NCBI GenBank assembly: GCA_947561395.2
Contig: OX387184.1
Coordinates: forward strand, 34,462,766 to 34,526,765
DNA from: Buxus sempervirens
Lineage: Eukaryota > Streptophyta > Magnoliopsida > Buxales > Buxaceae
Direction: 5' to 3'
DNA length: 64,000 bases
Part shown: positions 1 to 10,681 of the stretch, piece after piece
Layout of the letters: each line of letters begins with the position of its first letter
Position numbering within the stretch: the first letter of the stretch is position 1
Made by a program: the position numbers and the translations under genes
The notes under the pieces: generated by a model
Seen by the model: the letters and a program-made list of their open reading frames with translations, nothing else
Told to the model about the DNA's origin: nothing
Databases searched by the model: none

Positions 1-1971
1 AAGATCTGGATAATAATAATCCTCCGGCGAATACTCGGCTATCTCTCCCTGGAAGTCTAAGAGATCCCCCTCTCGCGTATCAGCTGAAAAATTGGAATAG
101 AAGTAGGGTGAGATACGAATATCTCAGTAGGTAACACATGCATGACTAAACAGTTAATATAAGCAAAGTAACATTTCATGCACGATTAAGCAACATCGAT
201 AAATCAGGCTCGCATAATCATTTATACCATTCATGAACACGAAACAGTTTGATAAACAGTTCTAGAAATGATTTTCAGCAAGTTTTAATATAAGAACTCA
301 ATAGCCAAATCAGTAGCATAATCCACGCATTGCCAGGATGTACTAAGCAGTCACATCCAACCAATATCCCAATCACATGCATCCCGCACGTGCACAATAA
401 TAATAATAATCATATCAAGTGTTGTGTTTTCAGTGTCATTGTAGGACTCACAAAGATAGATAAACCTTTTGAGATGATTCTCAACCAATTGCTATACCAC
501 CGTGCGACTTAGGAGCGATGCTACTAATGATACTCAAGCCCCATGCAGCGCAGCTTAGACAAGAGCCGTAGTCACCGACTTATTGCACACGTACCCATCA
601 GAGTTGGCATGTACCACCAGCATGCAGCACCAGAATCAATACATGGAGATGGTCGCTTATCCACATGTACAGGGAATCACCAGCGGCTCACCAGGGTGTC
701 CCTCCAGACATAGGACCTTCCCAGACAAACTAACTTGCAAAGGAAGCGCGTCGCATATAGGAGTAACTCAACCCAAATGACATATCCCTCAGCTATCTAG
801 CTACGACTATGGATCCATAACCAGCTATGCCCACTAGACTCCAAAGTTCCCTAAAGTATCATAATTCTATAAGGGTTGGTGCCTAGCGGCATATAATGGT
901 TATATCTGTGCATTTACTTCATTATTCAGTCATTCGAATTCTGAATTCTCTTTATAATGTCTTATGATTTATAATGCCATTTAGAAGTGTTTAGATTATC
1001 AAATGGTAGTTAGGCTTTTTCCAAAATCACATTTCTCATTTTCCTTCAAAACTTGGCAACTAATGTCCTAAATATCTCCCTAATTTGTTTTTCTGTAAAA
1101 CAGGGATTTAGATAATTTATTTTGGTCTTAAAAGACCTTAGTTACTCATTAAAATTGTCTAAAAATAGTTTAGAGTTGAATTAGGTTCGAAATTATGAAA
1201 AATTGGAATTTCTGCTTAGAGCGCCTGGGATCGCTCAGGATCGCTCCGGGCGGTCTTCAGTCGAGCGCCCACGGTCCGTCGTCCCGCGGTCCACGGCGTC
1301 CTCAAATTTATAACCAGCGCCTAGGATCGCCGATGAGCGCCTAGCACAGTCGAGGTCGGCGGTCTTACCAAATCGAGCAGAAACAGTTCTAAATCATGAT
1401 TTTACTCGTCTAAACTCATTCTAGTGTATTTATAGCATGCTTAGCTAACTAAATACAACATTACATAACATAGAAACATGCATTTGCGATTAAGCAAGGG
1501 TAAATCCAATTTTAAAACCAAAACGATGTCACCTACCTCTATACGCTGATTTCTCCTTCCCTATTCTGCACAATGGCGAACCTCTATCACTGAGAAACTC
1601 TCTGGACGATGAACGCACGCCCAACCCTTCCTTCTTCTTCTTCTTCTTCTTCTTCTCTTGGTCGTTCGAACAGTTCGTCGCTTGCGGCTTCAATACGAGC
1701 GAGAATACACGTATAAGAATTAGGTTAATTCTTTATACATATATATACCCCCTGATCCTATGCATCTCCCATGCAACTCTTCTATACACCTTGCCCAATT
1801 AGAATACATACATCGATATCTCACGATCGGACGGTCAGATCTGCGTCTAATTCTGGATCTCCGCTAAGTTGATCACCCCCTACAATATTAAAATGTTTCT
1901 ATCAATCATAACTCTCGGTAATATTATTTGCTAATTTAATTTATTATTTAAGGAAAATTCGGGGTTTTACA
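1..1971 (-). repeat. LTR, family A, minus strand, cut by left window edge
   Basis: Read on the minus strand it begins TGTAAAACCCCGAATTTTCC at 1971 and matches, over its whole visible length, the complete family-A LTRs at 29111-31474 and 61200-63560. About 375-400 bases of its 3' end lie outside the window. It interrupts the integrase of element G1: the minus-strand integrase frame runs straight into it at 1972. The expected 5-bp target duplication would be GGAAA (1972-1976), with the partner off the window. It contains a CTT microsatellite (about 1621-1656), a GC-rich block (1217-1378) and the TATGGATCCATA core at 808-819. It could be a solo LTR or the 5' LTR of an element running leftward. 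Confidence 0.9.
1734..1747 (-). promoter_or_regulatory. TATA-like promoter element of the family-A LTR
   Basis: A TA-alternating tract lies about 230 bases inside the LTR, reading TATATATA on the minus strand. The same place in the family-A copy at 29111 holds TATATATAATA (29336-29346). This is the expected spot for the U3/R promoter. It is a sequence match only. Confidence 0.5.
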
Positions 1972-2320
1972 GGAAACTGGTACTAAATTTCAACTGCGTT
2001 CCCAAAGCCTCATGAAGACTATCCCAAAACTTAGAAGTGAACCGTGGATCACAGTCAGATACAATAGATACAGGTATACCATGCAACTTGATGATCTCAC
2101 GTATATTCAGCTCGGCTAGTGGTCGTAGGGGTTGATCCTTCCGAACAGGTAGGAAATGTGCAGACTTTGTCAATCTTTCTACAATAACCCAAATGGAATC
2201 CTGCTGCCTCACTGTCTTAGGCAAACCTGAGACAAAATCCATGGTTATATGCTCCCACTTCCATTCAGGAATAGGAAGCGGTTGCAATAGACCAGGTGGC
2301 CTTTTGTGCTCATCCTTCAC
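1972..2320 (-). pseudogene. G1 integrase core, 3'-truncated by LTR insertion
   Basis: The translation has the typical gypsy integrase catalytic start: [20 protein letters not shown], then [13 protein letters not shown], then [17 protein letters not shown]. The first two acidic residues of the DDE triad are present (TMDF and SDCDPRF). The glutamate motif (normally GQSER) is missing because the family-A LTR begins just after the FSTSF segment. The amino end is also abnormal: the H2C2 zinc-binding module that should precede it is gone (see the RNase H entry). Integrase inserts the reverse-transcribed element DNA into chromosomes; this copy cannot be functional. Confidence 0.88.
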
Positions 2321-3231
2321 TTGCCCTTCTCTGAACCTCTACTCATCAATTCTCTCGTTTTCTGCAATTCAGGATCTGATAACTGTCCCTCTCTGATTCT
2401 ACGTACTAGATCCGGCTCTATTTGCATACGAGCCATACTCACCCCCTGACTAACGAGTTGAAACTCTCCAGGCCAATCTCTAACTGTAACTACAAGACTG
2501 CATTGGCTAGCCATAAATGATGCTAAAGTGGCAATGGATTCATCCAAAACTCCACTGAGGCTTAGTGCATCCGCGACTACATTAGCTTTCCCTGGGTGGT
2601 ATTGAATATCAAATCTATAATCCTTCAAAAGGTCTAACCACATTTTTTGTCTCATATTCAGATCTCTTTGGGAGAAAATGTATCTTAAGCTCTTGTGATT
2701 TGAGTATATCATGAATTGTGCTCCAAAAAGATAGTGTCGCCAGATTTTCACCAAATTTTCAAGGCAAACACAATGGTTGCTAGCTCAAGATCATGCGTAG
2801 GATAATTACGCTCATGTGGCCTCAAAAACCTAGGCATAAGCTACTACTCTACCATTCTACATCAATACACAGCCCAATCCGATGCTAGATGCATCATAAT
2901 ACGCTGCAAATCCCTCATTAACAGATGGTATCACCAAAACTAGGGTTGATGTCAATCTGCTCTTCAGCTCTTTGAAACTTTCTTCATACTTCTGATCCCA
3001 ATAGAAAGTCGCAGACTTCTTAGTCAAGTTGGACAACGGGGCGGCAATCTTGGAAAACCCCTCAATAAATCTACGATAGTATCTAGCCATCCCTAAGAAA
3101 CTGCGAATCTCTGAAACACTAGTGGGTCTAGGCCAATTTGACACTGCCTTCACCTTAGATGGATCCATTGATATGCCATCTCCAGATATATGTGCCCAAG
3201 AAAAGAAATCTGCTTCAACTAGAATTGGCAC
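2317..3231 (-). pseudogene. G1 RT C-terminus, connection and RNase H, degraded
   Basis: The part at 2857-3231 carries the RT thumb/connection signature ([34 protein letters not shown]) and the first RNase H aspartate ([14 protein letters not shown]). The part at 2317-2754 holds the RNase H remainder ([33 protein letters not shown]). In the third RNase H motif the usual SDHKSL reads SNHKSL, an Asp-to-Asn change. Between the two blocks are a CAG-to-TAG stop and small indels. After SRGSEKGK the frame stops, and the next frame resumes with QVKDEHKRP, so the integrase zinc finger has been deleted. Confidence 0.85.
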
Positions 3232-4295
3232 TTGCTAAACTTGGCATATAAGTGATGGCTGTGCAAAGCGTGTAGAACTATCTTAAGATGACCTTCATGT
3301 TCTTTCCCTGTCCTTGAATAGACCAAAATATCATCTATGAAGACTACCACAAAGTTGTCCAAGTGCTCGTGGAAAATTCAGTTCATCAAGTCCATAAAGA
3401 CTGCTGGGGCATTTGTCAACCCAAATGGCATCACCAAGAACTCAAAATGGCTGTATCTCGTATGAAACGCCATTTTCTCTACATCCTTTGGAGCTACTCT
3501 CAACTGGTGATAACCTGATTTCAGGTCTATTTTAGAAAACCAAGAGGCTCCCTTCAACTAATCAAAAAGATCGTCTATCCTTGGTAACGGATACTTGTTC
3601 TTGACAGTGACTTGATTCAACTGTCTATAGTCTATGCACAATCTCATACTGCCATCCTTCTTCTTTACAAATAACACCGGTGCACCCCAAGGCGATGCAC
3701 TGTGCCTAATAAATCCCTTGTCTAACAGATCATCAATCCGAACCTTCAATTCATCGTACTCTGGTCTAGACATCTTGTACGGTTGCTTAGAAACCGGATG
3801 TGTATCAGGAATAAGGTGGATCTTGAATTCCAACTCCCTCTGGGGTGGTAACCCAGCTAAATCATCCAACAATACATCCGTAAACTCCCGGACTACTGGT
3901 ACCTCCTCAATACTCAACTCCTTGCCCTTGGCTGGTTCTACTTCAATCGAAGCAACCAAGCTAATACGGGTATTCAACCCTTCGCTCATGAAACAGTGGA
4001 TTGGACTATCTGGTTTACTGACTGTGATTGACTTGTTATGACAGTCAATAATCACATGATGTCTTGATAACCAGTCCATGCTTAGGATCACGTCATATTC
4101 ACTAAAGTTCAGACTAATCAAGTCCCTAGGCAACTCCATCTTGCCTAGTCTAATCTTACAATCTCTATAGACTGTCTCATCCAACAGTGTGTAAATAGAT
4201 AATGCAGTCTCTAAACAAGAAGGGACTAACCCAATATGGCATGCACAATTAGGTGTAATAAAAGAATGGGTAGCTCCTGAATCAAATAAACTCAT
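3232..4295 (-). pseudogene. G1 aspartic protease and reverse transcriptase palm
   Basis: The start has the retropepsin active site DSGATHSFI, followed by [19 protein letters not shown] typical of gypsy proteases. RT follows with [44 protein letters not shown] and [14 protein letters not shown]. The open frame ends at 3558 in a stop that replaces Gln (CAG to TAG), but reading on recovers [26 protein letters not shown] and the catalytic FIDDILVYS, so the palm is otherwise intact. Further stops are CGA to TGA after LMN and TGG to TAG near the end. A one-base deletion near 3188 shifts the frame into the next block. Confidence 0.88.
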
Positions 4296-4439
4296 GGCAG
4301 TTCTACCAGAAATAAATATGGTACCTCTGACGACTATCGATGCATCTGGTCTAGACTGCAGGAGTGGGGAATCCGCAAAGGCTCTGGACTGTAGAGGCTG
4401 CGGCTGTAGTGGTGCAAGCTAAGACCTCTGCTCTGCCGG

Positions 4440-5717
4440 CTATGGTCTGCCTCTACCCACCAGTCTGCCCTGCTGCCTTGGGCCTCCACGACCTCCTCGG
4501 TATGGATGAGGCCTCTGATGCCTAGGTGGGGCTGCAATCGACAGTGCCTTAGTCAACTGATAAGGCCTGCTTTGGAGCGATTGATATGTGGAAGGATGCG
4601 GACACTCATGGATCTGATGCCCTTGCTGCCCACAACGATAGCAAGCTCCTACCGGCGCATAACATGGCCCTGGCTTGTGGAACCTGCCACATCTCTGGCA
4701 ATTAACACTAATAACTCTTTGGCTAGACTCTTTGCCAGCCTGGACCCCTCCACTGGGTCTCCTCTGATCACCAGGCACATATCTCTGCCTACTGTCTCTA
4801 CCAGAATACCTCCTTTGACTCTGTGCTAGCCTAGGGGGCACCCTCTGTGCTCTCGCCTCCTCAGTCCCTCTGGACTGTGCCCTCTCAACTATAGTAGCTC
4901 TCCTCACTAACTCGGAGAAGCTACCACTCAGGAAGACCTCTACTCGGTCCCTGATATCTCGTCTGAGTCCTCTCTCAAAATGATGGGTCTTCTTACCCTC
5001 TGTATCGACGATATGCGGAGCAAACCTCGATAGCTCGACAAATCTAGCCACATACTGAGCCATAGTCTGGCTCCCCTGAGAGATATGAAGGAACTCTGCC
5101 TCCTTTTGAATCCGAACCTCCTCAGGAAAATAGCGGTCATAAAACCGGTCCTTGAACTCTTCCCACGTGAGTGGGGCTCCATCTACATCCATCTCAGCTA
5201 TCACTGACCTCCACCAGAAGTCAGCCTCGCCCTCTAACACATAGGTAGCCAAGCCTACCTTGTCCTCATCTCTACATCTTGTGGCTACGAAGATCTTCTC
5301 GATCCTCACCAACCACCTCTCCGCCTCCATGGGATCAGGATGCCCATGAAAGGGAGGAGGAGACATCCTCCTAAACTGTGTCATCGAATCAGCAATCTGG
5401 TCGCCTCTCTCACGACCGGGTGGATTCTGCCCATTATTATGGTTTACAGCAGCCTGCTGCTCGATTAGGGTGGATACCTCACCCAATACTCTCCATATCT
5501 GGTCTATCTGCCCCCTAGCAATTGGGACATCAGGTGGGACTACCTCTGCAGCAGCTGGAACTCCAGCCGGAGCTGCCATAGGATCTTCTACTAGATCTAC
5601 TACTAGGTCAACCACTGGGTCTATCACTGGATCCTCCGCTGGAATATCCACAGGATCATACTCTGGTATATAGGTGGCAGCTGCTCTTCGGCCTCTACCT
5701 CTGGGTCTAGGTGCCAT
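4440..5717 (-). pseudogene. G1 Gag (capsid and zinc-knuckle nucleocapsid), intact ORF
   Basis: An open frame of 425 residues begins with an Arg/Gly-rich MAPRPRGRGRRAA start and an acidic Pro/Val-rich stretch. The plant retrotransposon gag domain follows: PPPFHGHPDPMEAERWLVRI, WEEFKDRFYDRYFPEEVR and MAQYVARFVELSRFAP. The nucleocapsid end has a CX2CX4HX4C zinc knuckle, CYRCGQQGHQIHEC, after a second Cys cluster. The stop at 4440 is CAG to TAG, and another TAG follows within a dozen codons. Beyond these the same frame continues to the protease, so the original protein was a Gag-Pol fusion. This is the least damaged coding segment of the element; it would form the virus-like particle if expressed. 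Confidence 0.88.
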
Positions 5718-6244
5718 AATACTGAAATTTTAACAAGTATAACCGCTTTAGACAAGTTCAACCAACCAATCTTAAACAAATACAATCAATTACAACAATC
5801 AAGTCTTAACAAACATTTACATGCATTCCCTTGGTTGTAGGAAGGAGAAGAAATATGAAGAAATACTTCACCACTACCACTCCCTTCATTATATCTGCAG
5901 CTATTCGAAGGTCGAGGCCGTCACAAGAATCCCTTCACTAATCTTTTCATAATAATATATAGGTATATACAGATTCATTTCATGCAGATTTAGCTAATAA
6001 GCTATCCCATCTGTATAAGGTTAGCCACTTCGATATGTACTCAGCATTGGCCGATGCTTCGCAATACCTTAGCACAACTAGATACATTTGGCTCATCACA
6101 CACAATCACATACAGCAATAGTAATAGCTATTCAATCAAAAATAAGGAACGAATCCCAATAGATAACCTAAGGGTTTTAGCTAGCGTGCACTCGCTCCCT
6201 AAACCAACCTAAGGCTTCTATTCTAGGTTGTGGACCTTATTTAT
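5718..6244 (-). other. G1 untranslated leader between PBS and gag
   Basis: About 530 bases with no convincing coding potential separate the gag ATG (5717) from the PBS. The length is normal for a plant gypsy 5' leader. I see no other feature in it. Confidence 0.6.
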
Positions 6245-6256
6245 GCTCTGATACCA
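6245..6256 (-). other. Primer binding site (initiator tRNA-Met) of G1
   Basis: On the minus strand it reads TGGTATCAGAGC, complementary to the 3' end of plant initiator tRNA-Met, the primer used by most plant Ty3/gypsy elements. It starts five bases after the LTR end (GGTCGTGACA), which fixes that LTR boundary. Confidence 0.92.
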
Positions 6257-6261
6257 AAAAT

Positions 6262-7143
6262 TGTCACGACCTGGAACCAAGCCTGCCCCTCCAAGGCACA
6301 ACCTATCCCAAACCGTGGCAAGTGGGCCCTTATACTCTTAACAAAATACGAAGGATTTAAAAACTTATTCTTTACAAGTGCAGGTGCAAACAGTTTATGC
6401 ATGTGCATATCAAAAGTGTTCATGTATATAATTGGAATGAAATAAGACACAAGAGTTGATTACAAAACAACGGGTGACTACATCACACCTCTCAGCTAAC
6501 ATTCATCTAAACATGCGATTTTGGCCGAAAATTGAAAACAAGGGGAAGGGTGGTGTTGCTTACCTCTTGCAAACTCTTAAGCAAGTTGTATAGGTCCTAT
6601 TGCAAGCCACGAACAGTACCTTGATTGCTTCTTGGTTGATTTCTCACAAAACATCCACCAAAGCACCCGCACGAAAATCACTTCTCTTGGTTTCTTACTT
6701 TGTTTTCTTGCAAGCTAGCACCTCCGATGAGTTGGAAATAGATGGGGGACGAAAATGGGGGAAGAAGGAAAAGAAGGAGATGAAGAAATGAGAGTGGGAG
6801 AAGAGAGTGAAGAGAATGGGAGAAGGGTTTTTGGGCAAAGGGTGTTAGTCGTATGGGGCATTCCTTGGCTATTTTTCTCCACTTAAGTGGCCTCCACAAG
6901 ACATAGAGTATTACAGTTTTGCCACTCCTTCGTCCTACATTGCACAAAACTAACCACACTTAGCCATTTGTATTACTATAAGAAATCTTATTTAACCAAA
7001 TAACAGATGCTCACCTTCACAGGCTGCTGACAGCCCGGGGCTTAGCCACTTTGGCTGGCTCTAGGCTTGAGCTTCTCCAACTTCACCTACATATCAAGCT
7101 CACTAGTTAGGATGTGCTAGGGATATTGGAACGGGGTTTCACA
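6262..7143 (-). repeat. 5' LTR of G1 (882 bp)
   Basis: It is bounded by TGTGAAACCCCGTTCC at 7143 and GGTCGTGACA at 6262 (minus-strand reading). The 3' edge is set by the adjacent PBS; the 5' edge is set by the resumption of the host LTR sequence at 7144. It is the shortest LTR here and unlike the 2.4-3.5 kb LTRs that dominate the window. Short open frames inside it look fortuitous. Confidence 0.85.
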
Positions 7144-8926
7144 GGGTAACATAGCAACCAACCAATTTAGGAGCGGTACCATCCTCGAGATGATGGAATG
7201 CCTATGATCCAGAATCCGAGCTCTAATAACATTTCACTTACTAGCTACTCTATGGATCCATGTAAGAGCTAAGCCCACTCAACAGTGGTAAACCAAAAAA
7301 ATATATATTTAAATACCAGAAACAACATTAGTAATCTACAAGACAACTCCATTATATATGGAGGAAATCCAAGTCTCAAACTCAAGCTACATGAGTGAGA
7401 ATAACCACTCCGAGGTACACGGAGGAAAATAATAACAACTCTGCCATAGCAATACTGAAAACATCTTTAGGTAGGTGAAATACAAGTGTACAAACCAATA
7501 AAATCAAATAAAGTTTAAAAGAAAAGAGTTTGGAACGATAAACTCGAATAAAAGCTATTTCAGTAGAACGTACCCAAAATCTTTATAAAAATTCGATTTA
7601 ATCAACGGCCAGTGCAAAAAATCTCTAAACACTCTAATCTTATTGGTACATAAGTTGGAATTCAATAAAAACAATTTTATAATTAAAAACTAGACAAATT
7701 TCAGAAATATCAATTTACTGTCAGGAGCGCTCTTGCAGGCACTCATGCAAAATCAATCTTCCCAGGTTCAGCTGCTTGGGATCGTGCTCAAGTGTTCTCC
7801 CGGGCGCTTGGTTTACTAAATTTGTTAACTCTCGGGTTTCAAAATTTACAAAAAACACAGGCAGGGTTCCTTGAGCTCGAGCGGCGACAAGCATCCACTC
7901 TATACAACATGACGCTTGGGGTGATGCTCAAGCGTCATTGCAGGTGTTCATTGTATTACGTAGATTTCTGGAATTCATGATTATCCAAACTTCAGATATG
8001 TTTTTCTCGAATTTTTAACACCCCGAATCATTTCCAAATCTTGGGTTTTTATCTTCTAAACACTCTAAATTATTCCAGATGATCAAATACATCAATCCAC
8101 AAGTTTCCATAACAAATCATTCACAAGCAACCAGAAAATCTCTCGTTTAAACATGTTCATCGATAAACCAACACATATTCGTTTATGCAAGTTGTAAGGG
8201 GGTACTTACCTCTCTTTTGAGATAAAATCCTCTCCAAATGACTCTAGAAATCACTTTCTAACAGATTCAAACGAACACAACAAGTTCCTTCTCATCATAC
8301 CAAATCAAAATAATTTTCAGAACTTCTCACAAACTTAGAACTATACGCATAGGTTATAAAGCTTTGGTTTTGATCTAGTTTCCTTACCCTGAATCCCACG
8401 AAAGTCCTTCTCCTTGATCTGAACAACCAAGAGAAACAAAAATCAACACTTTTGAAGAACACGTATGGAGAAGTGTGCGGCTACTTTCTTCTATCTTCTT
8501 TCAACATATGTGCAACTCGCTAATTCCTCTCTTAAGGATTTGATCCAAAGGTTTTAACCTAATACTTAATTCCCTTATGTAGTGTCCATTCCAATTCAAA
8601 AGATATAATCCTATTCAAACAAGTTTAGCCGACCACTCCTTCCCTATGAAGGACTCGGCCAACTTAAAATATTTTCTCTTTTCTATTTTTTTTATCAATA
8701 ATTAATTAGGTAAACAACAATATAACAATAATATTAAGTTCTAACTCAATATTAAATTATAAACTTACCTCAAATTAATTCTCCAAAGTCTCCAAGTCAC
8801 CCTGCAACTCTCCGGGTTGAACCAATTCCTCATTCTCTGTAATATTAATATTAACATTTAATATAGTTATATTAATATAGTTATTTTATCCCATTTATTT
8901 ATTTAATAAAAATCTACGATTTTACA
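7144..8926 (-). repeat. Partial LTR, minus strand, split by G1
   Basis: It matches the minus-strand LTRs of G3 (for example around 43125-44980): the GGGTAAC segment, the TATGGATCCAT core near 7250, a GC-rich block (7730-7935) and a start TGTAAAATCGTAG at 8926. The remaining 3' part would lie left of G1, outside the window. The sequence differs enough from G2 and G3 LTRs to be a separate subfamily. Confidence 0.75.
7347..7424 (-). other. Array of three hairpins with 7-nt loops
   Basis: Three successive inverted repeats each have a 7-base loop. They are CTCCA/TGGAG around TTATATA (7347-7363), ACTCA/TGAGT around AGCTACA (7380-7396) and CTCCG/CGGAG around AGGTACA (7408-7424). The stems differ, but each is perfectly complementary. 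The loops of the last two units differ by one base. On the LTR sense strand the loop reads TGTACCT, the same loop found in the array at 40940-41019. Confidence 0.7.
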
Positions 8927-9713
8927 TAACTTGAGATAGTTAAGCAGAACAATTATAGTAAAAACAGATGTGTCAGTGTGTGCCTGTGTCTACAATATCA
9001 CAAGTTGGTCCTAAGGTTAGACGGGACTTGGAGTGCTTGGCATTTTCAGTAGCATTGTGATTATGGGCCACTGTGAAGTTCTAACTCAGACGCAACCTAC
9101 CGGTCCGAACCCTTCGGTTTTATCATTTTTTTTTACTTTCTCAATTCACTGTTCAATGTTATTTCTGCTCATCCTGTTTTCCGCTCTGCTTAATCCAGAC
9201 TTGACCATTTTGATCCTCCATGTTTTTTTCAGTGCCCTTTTCTTGGGTTTTCATTGTGTCCGGTCTTTCTAGAAGCTCTGGATTCTGTCATTACCAACCA
9301 ATGCAAATTTGATTGTTTTGCCAAGATCATTCTTTTTAGGATCTAAGAGGTCTTATGGATAGGACGAAATGTGGGCTTGGTTCTAGCAAGTTTTGAAAAG
9401 AACGTAAATGACTCAAAAAGGCTTGTTCTATTGGGTTATACGGTGTTCTACCTTTTATTGCTTTTGGGGCTTACATCCTGGTATATTTTTGTTGGGTAAA
9501 CATTTCCCCAGTTTTTGCTTTTGTTTTTCTCTTCTCTTTTTCTTTTTCTTTTGCATTTTCTTTTCTTTTTTCGGTTTTTCTTTTCCACGAATGCCCAGTT
9601 TGTTGTGTAGAACACATGCACTGGGTTGAAAGAATTTATTGAGGCTCAAAAGTGTCTGACTAGGGTTAAAGAATTTAGGGTGATTGGAGGGATTCATAAT
9701 CTAAGGGAGAGTC
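8927..9713. other. Unassigned sequence, possibly 3' end of the Tat element
   Basis: No protein similarity is visible. The plus-strand frames at 9033-9272 and 9408-9629 are Phe-rich translations of T-rich DNA, and the minus-strand Lys-rich frame (9455-9697) is the same tract reversed (pyrimidine run about 9520-9590). It lies downstream, in minus-strand sense, of the Tat integrase remnant, so it may be that element's 3' untranslated region. This is inferred from position only. Confidence 0.35.
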
Positions 9714-9881
9714 TTTTTTTTTTTTTTTTGAAAAATCCCACTATTACTAGTGGCACTCCAACGGTGGGAGGAGGGTTGAGACAGACCCTGACCTGTAGAT
9801 TAAATTAAAAAAAAAAGCCAAATACACCTAGCCAAGGGGGGACATAATGAACCTTACCCCTCAGAGAAAATCTAATTACAA
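9714..9881 (-). mobile_element. 5'-truncated LINE 3' end with poly(A) tail
   Basis: Read on the minus strand it runs from TGTAATTAGATT, matching the LINE-B 3' UTR near 61139, through GGGGTAAGG, the C-run and GGCTAGGTGTAT, to CTACAGGTCAGGGTCTG and the Thr/Pro-rich tail also seen in LINE-A at 22881. It ends in 16 A residues (T-run 9714-9729). Only the last 170 bases of the LINE are present, a typical dead-on-arrival insertion. It supplies an unbroken reference for the LINE 3' end, which is interrupted in both longer copies. Confidence 0.85.
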
Positions 9882-10681
9882 TATGATGCCAGACACTAAG
9901 CATAGTACAATTTGATTGCATCTGCATTTATCGGCTCAGGAAAAATGGCTTCGTCCATCTCTTGTAGGATTAATGCACCTCTAGACAGAACCTTGTGAAC
10001 CACGAATGGCCTTTCGTTGTTTAGCTTGAACTTTCCTCTGTCGTCTTCTTGGTGGGGGAGGATCCTTTTCAACACAAGATCACCCACCTTGAAGTGTCGT
10101 GGCTTTACTTTTTAATTGTAGGCTCGTGCCACTCTCTGCTGGTAGAGTTGGCCGTGACATAATGCCTTGATTATTTTCTCATCTATCAGTTGCAATTGGT
10201 CAAATCTGGATTGTTCTCACTCAATGTCACTTTTCTCGACTTCCTTTAGAATTTTTAGCGAGGGAATCTGCACTTCTACAGGGAGAACTACTTCCTTTCC
10301 GTATACGAGGGAGAAGGGGGTTCCTCCAGTTGATGTTCTGATCGATGTCTGACATGCGTGTAGCGCATAGGGTAGCTTCTCATGCCAATATTTATAGGTG
10401 ACTACCATCTTTTAAGAATCTTCTTCAGGTTCTTGTTGGCAGCCTCTATTGCTCCGTTCATCTTGGGCTGATATGCTATGGAGTTTAGATGTCTGATCTT
10501 CAGATCTTCACACATCTTTTCCATGTCCTTATTGTTCAGAATCTTTGCATTGTCAGTGATGATCGCCTCGGGCACACCATAGTGGCAAACAATGTTGTTT
10601 CTAATAAATTTTAGGACATGGGACTTCTTCACATCCACAAAGGACACAACCTCTACCTACTTGGTGAAATAGTTGATTGCG
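9882..10681 (-). pseudogene. Tat-type Ty3/gypsy integrase, degraded
   Basis: Three blocks are recognisable. At 10402-10647: RNNIVCHYGVPEAIITDN, followed by KILNN and GAIEAANKNLKKILKRW, giving the second Asp and the Glu of the DDE triad. At 10217-10408: YKYWHEKLPYALHACQTSIR, then TGGTPFSLVYGKEVVLPVEV. At 9896-10087: GDLVLKRILPHQEDDRGKFK and GALILQEMDEAIFPEPINAD. This order and wording are characteristic of Tat-lineage (Ogre/Athila-like) integrases, not the Tekay type of G1-G3. Frames shift near 10405 and stops occur near 10215 and 10113. The element was cut by the LTR beginning at 10682. Confidence 0.82.

Larger units (their letters stand above)
1972..7143 (-). mobile_element. Ty3/gypsy element G1 (Tekay/Del-like), 5' part
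   Basis: On the minus strand the order is LTR (6262-7143), PBS (6245-6256), gag, protease, RT, RNase H and the start of integrase, which is the Ty3/gypsy order. Gag and the protease-RT block lie in one reading frame (5717 and 4295 are in phase), so the original product was probably a single Gag-Pol polyprotein. Family A is inserted in its integrase, so the rest and the 3' LTR are off the window. G1 is itself inserted in an older LTR (7144-8926); the likely target duplication is GGGTA (7144-7148). It carries many stops, several frameshifts and a deletion, and is defective. Confidence 0.88.

Noticed and set aside
6230-6445. Small frame over the PBS
   Set aside because: It crosses the PBS and LTR boundary of G1, which are better supported.
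6678-6959. 93-residue minus-strand frame in the G1 LTR
   Set aside because: Leu/Pro/Ser-rich translation of a GA/CT-rich tract with no similarity seen; not conserved in other LTRs.
9408-9697. Phe-rich plus-strand and Lys-rich minus-strand open frames
   Set aside because: They are opposite readings of one T-rich tract (about 9520-9590). No domain, and codon content follows base composition.
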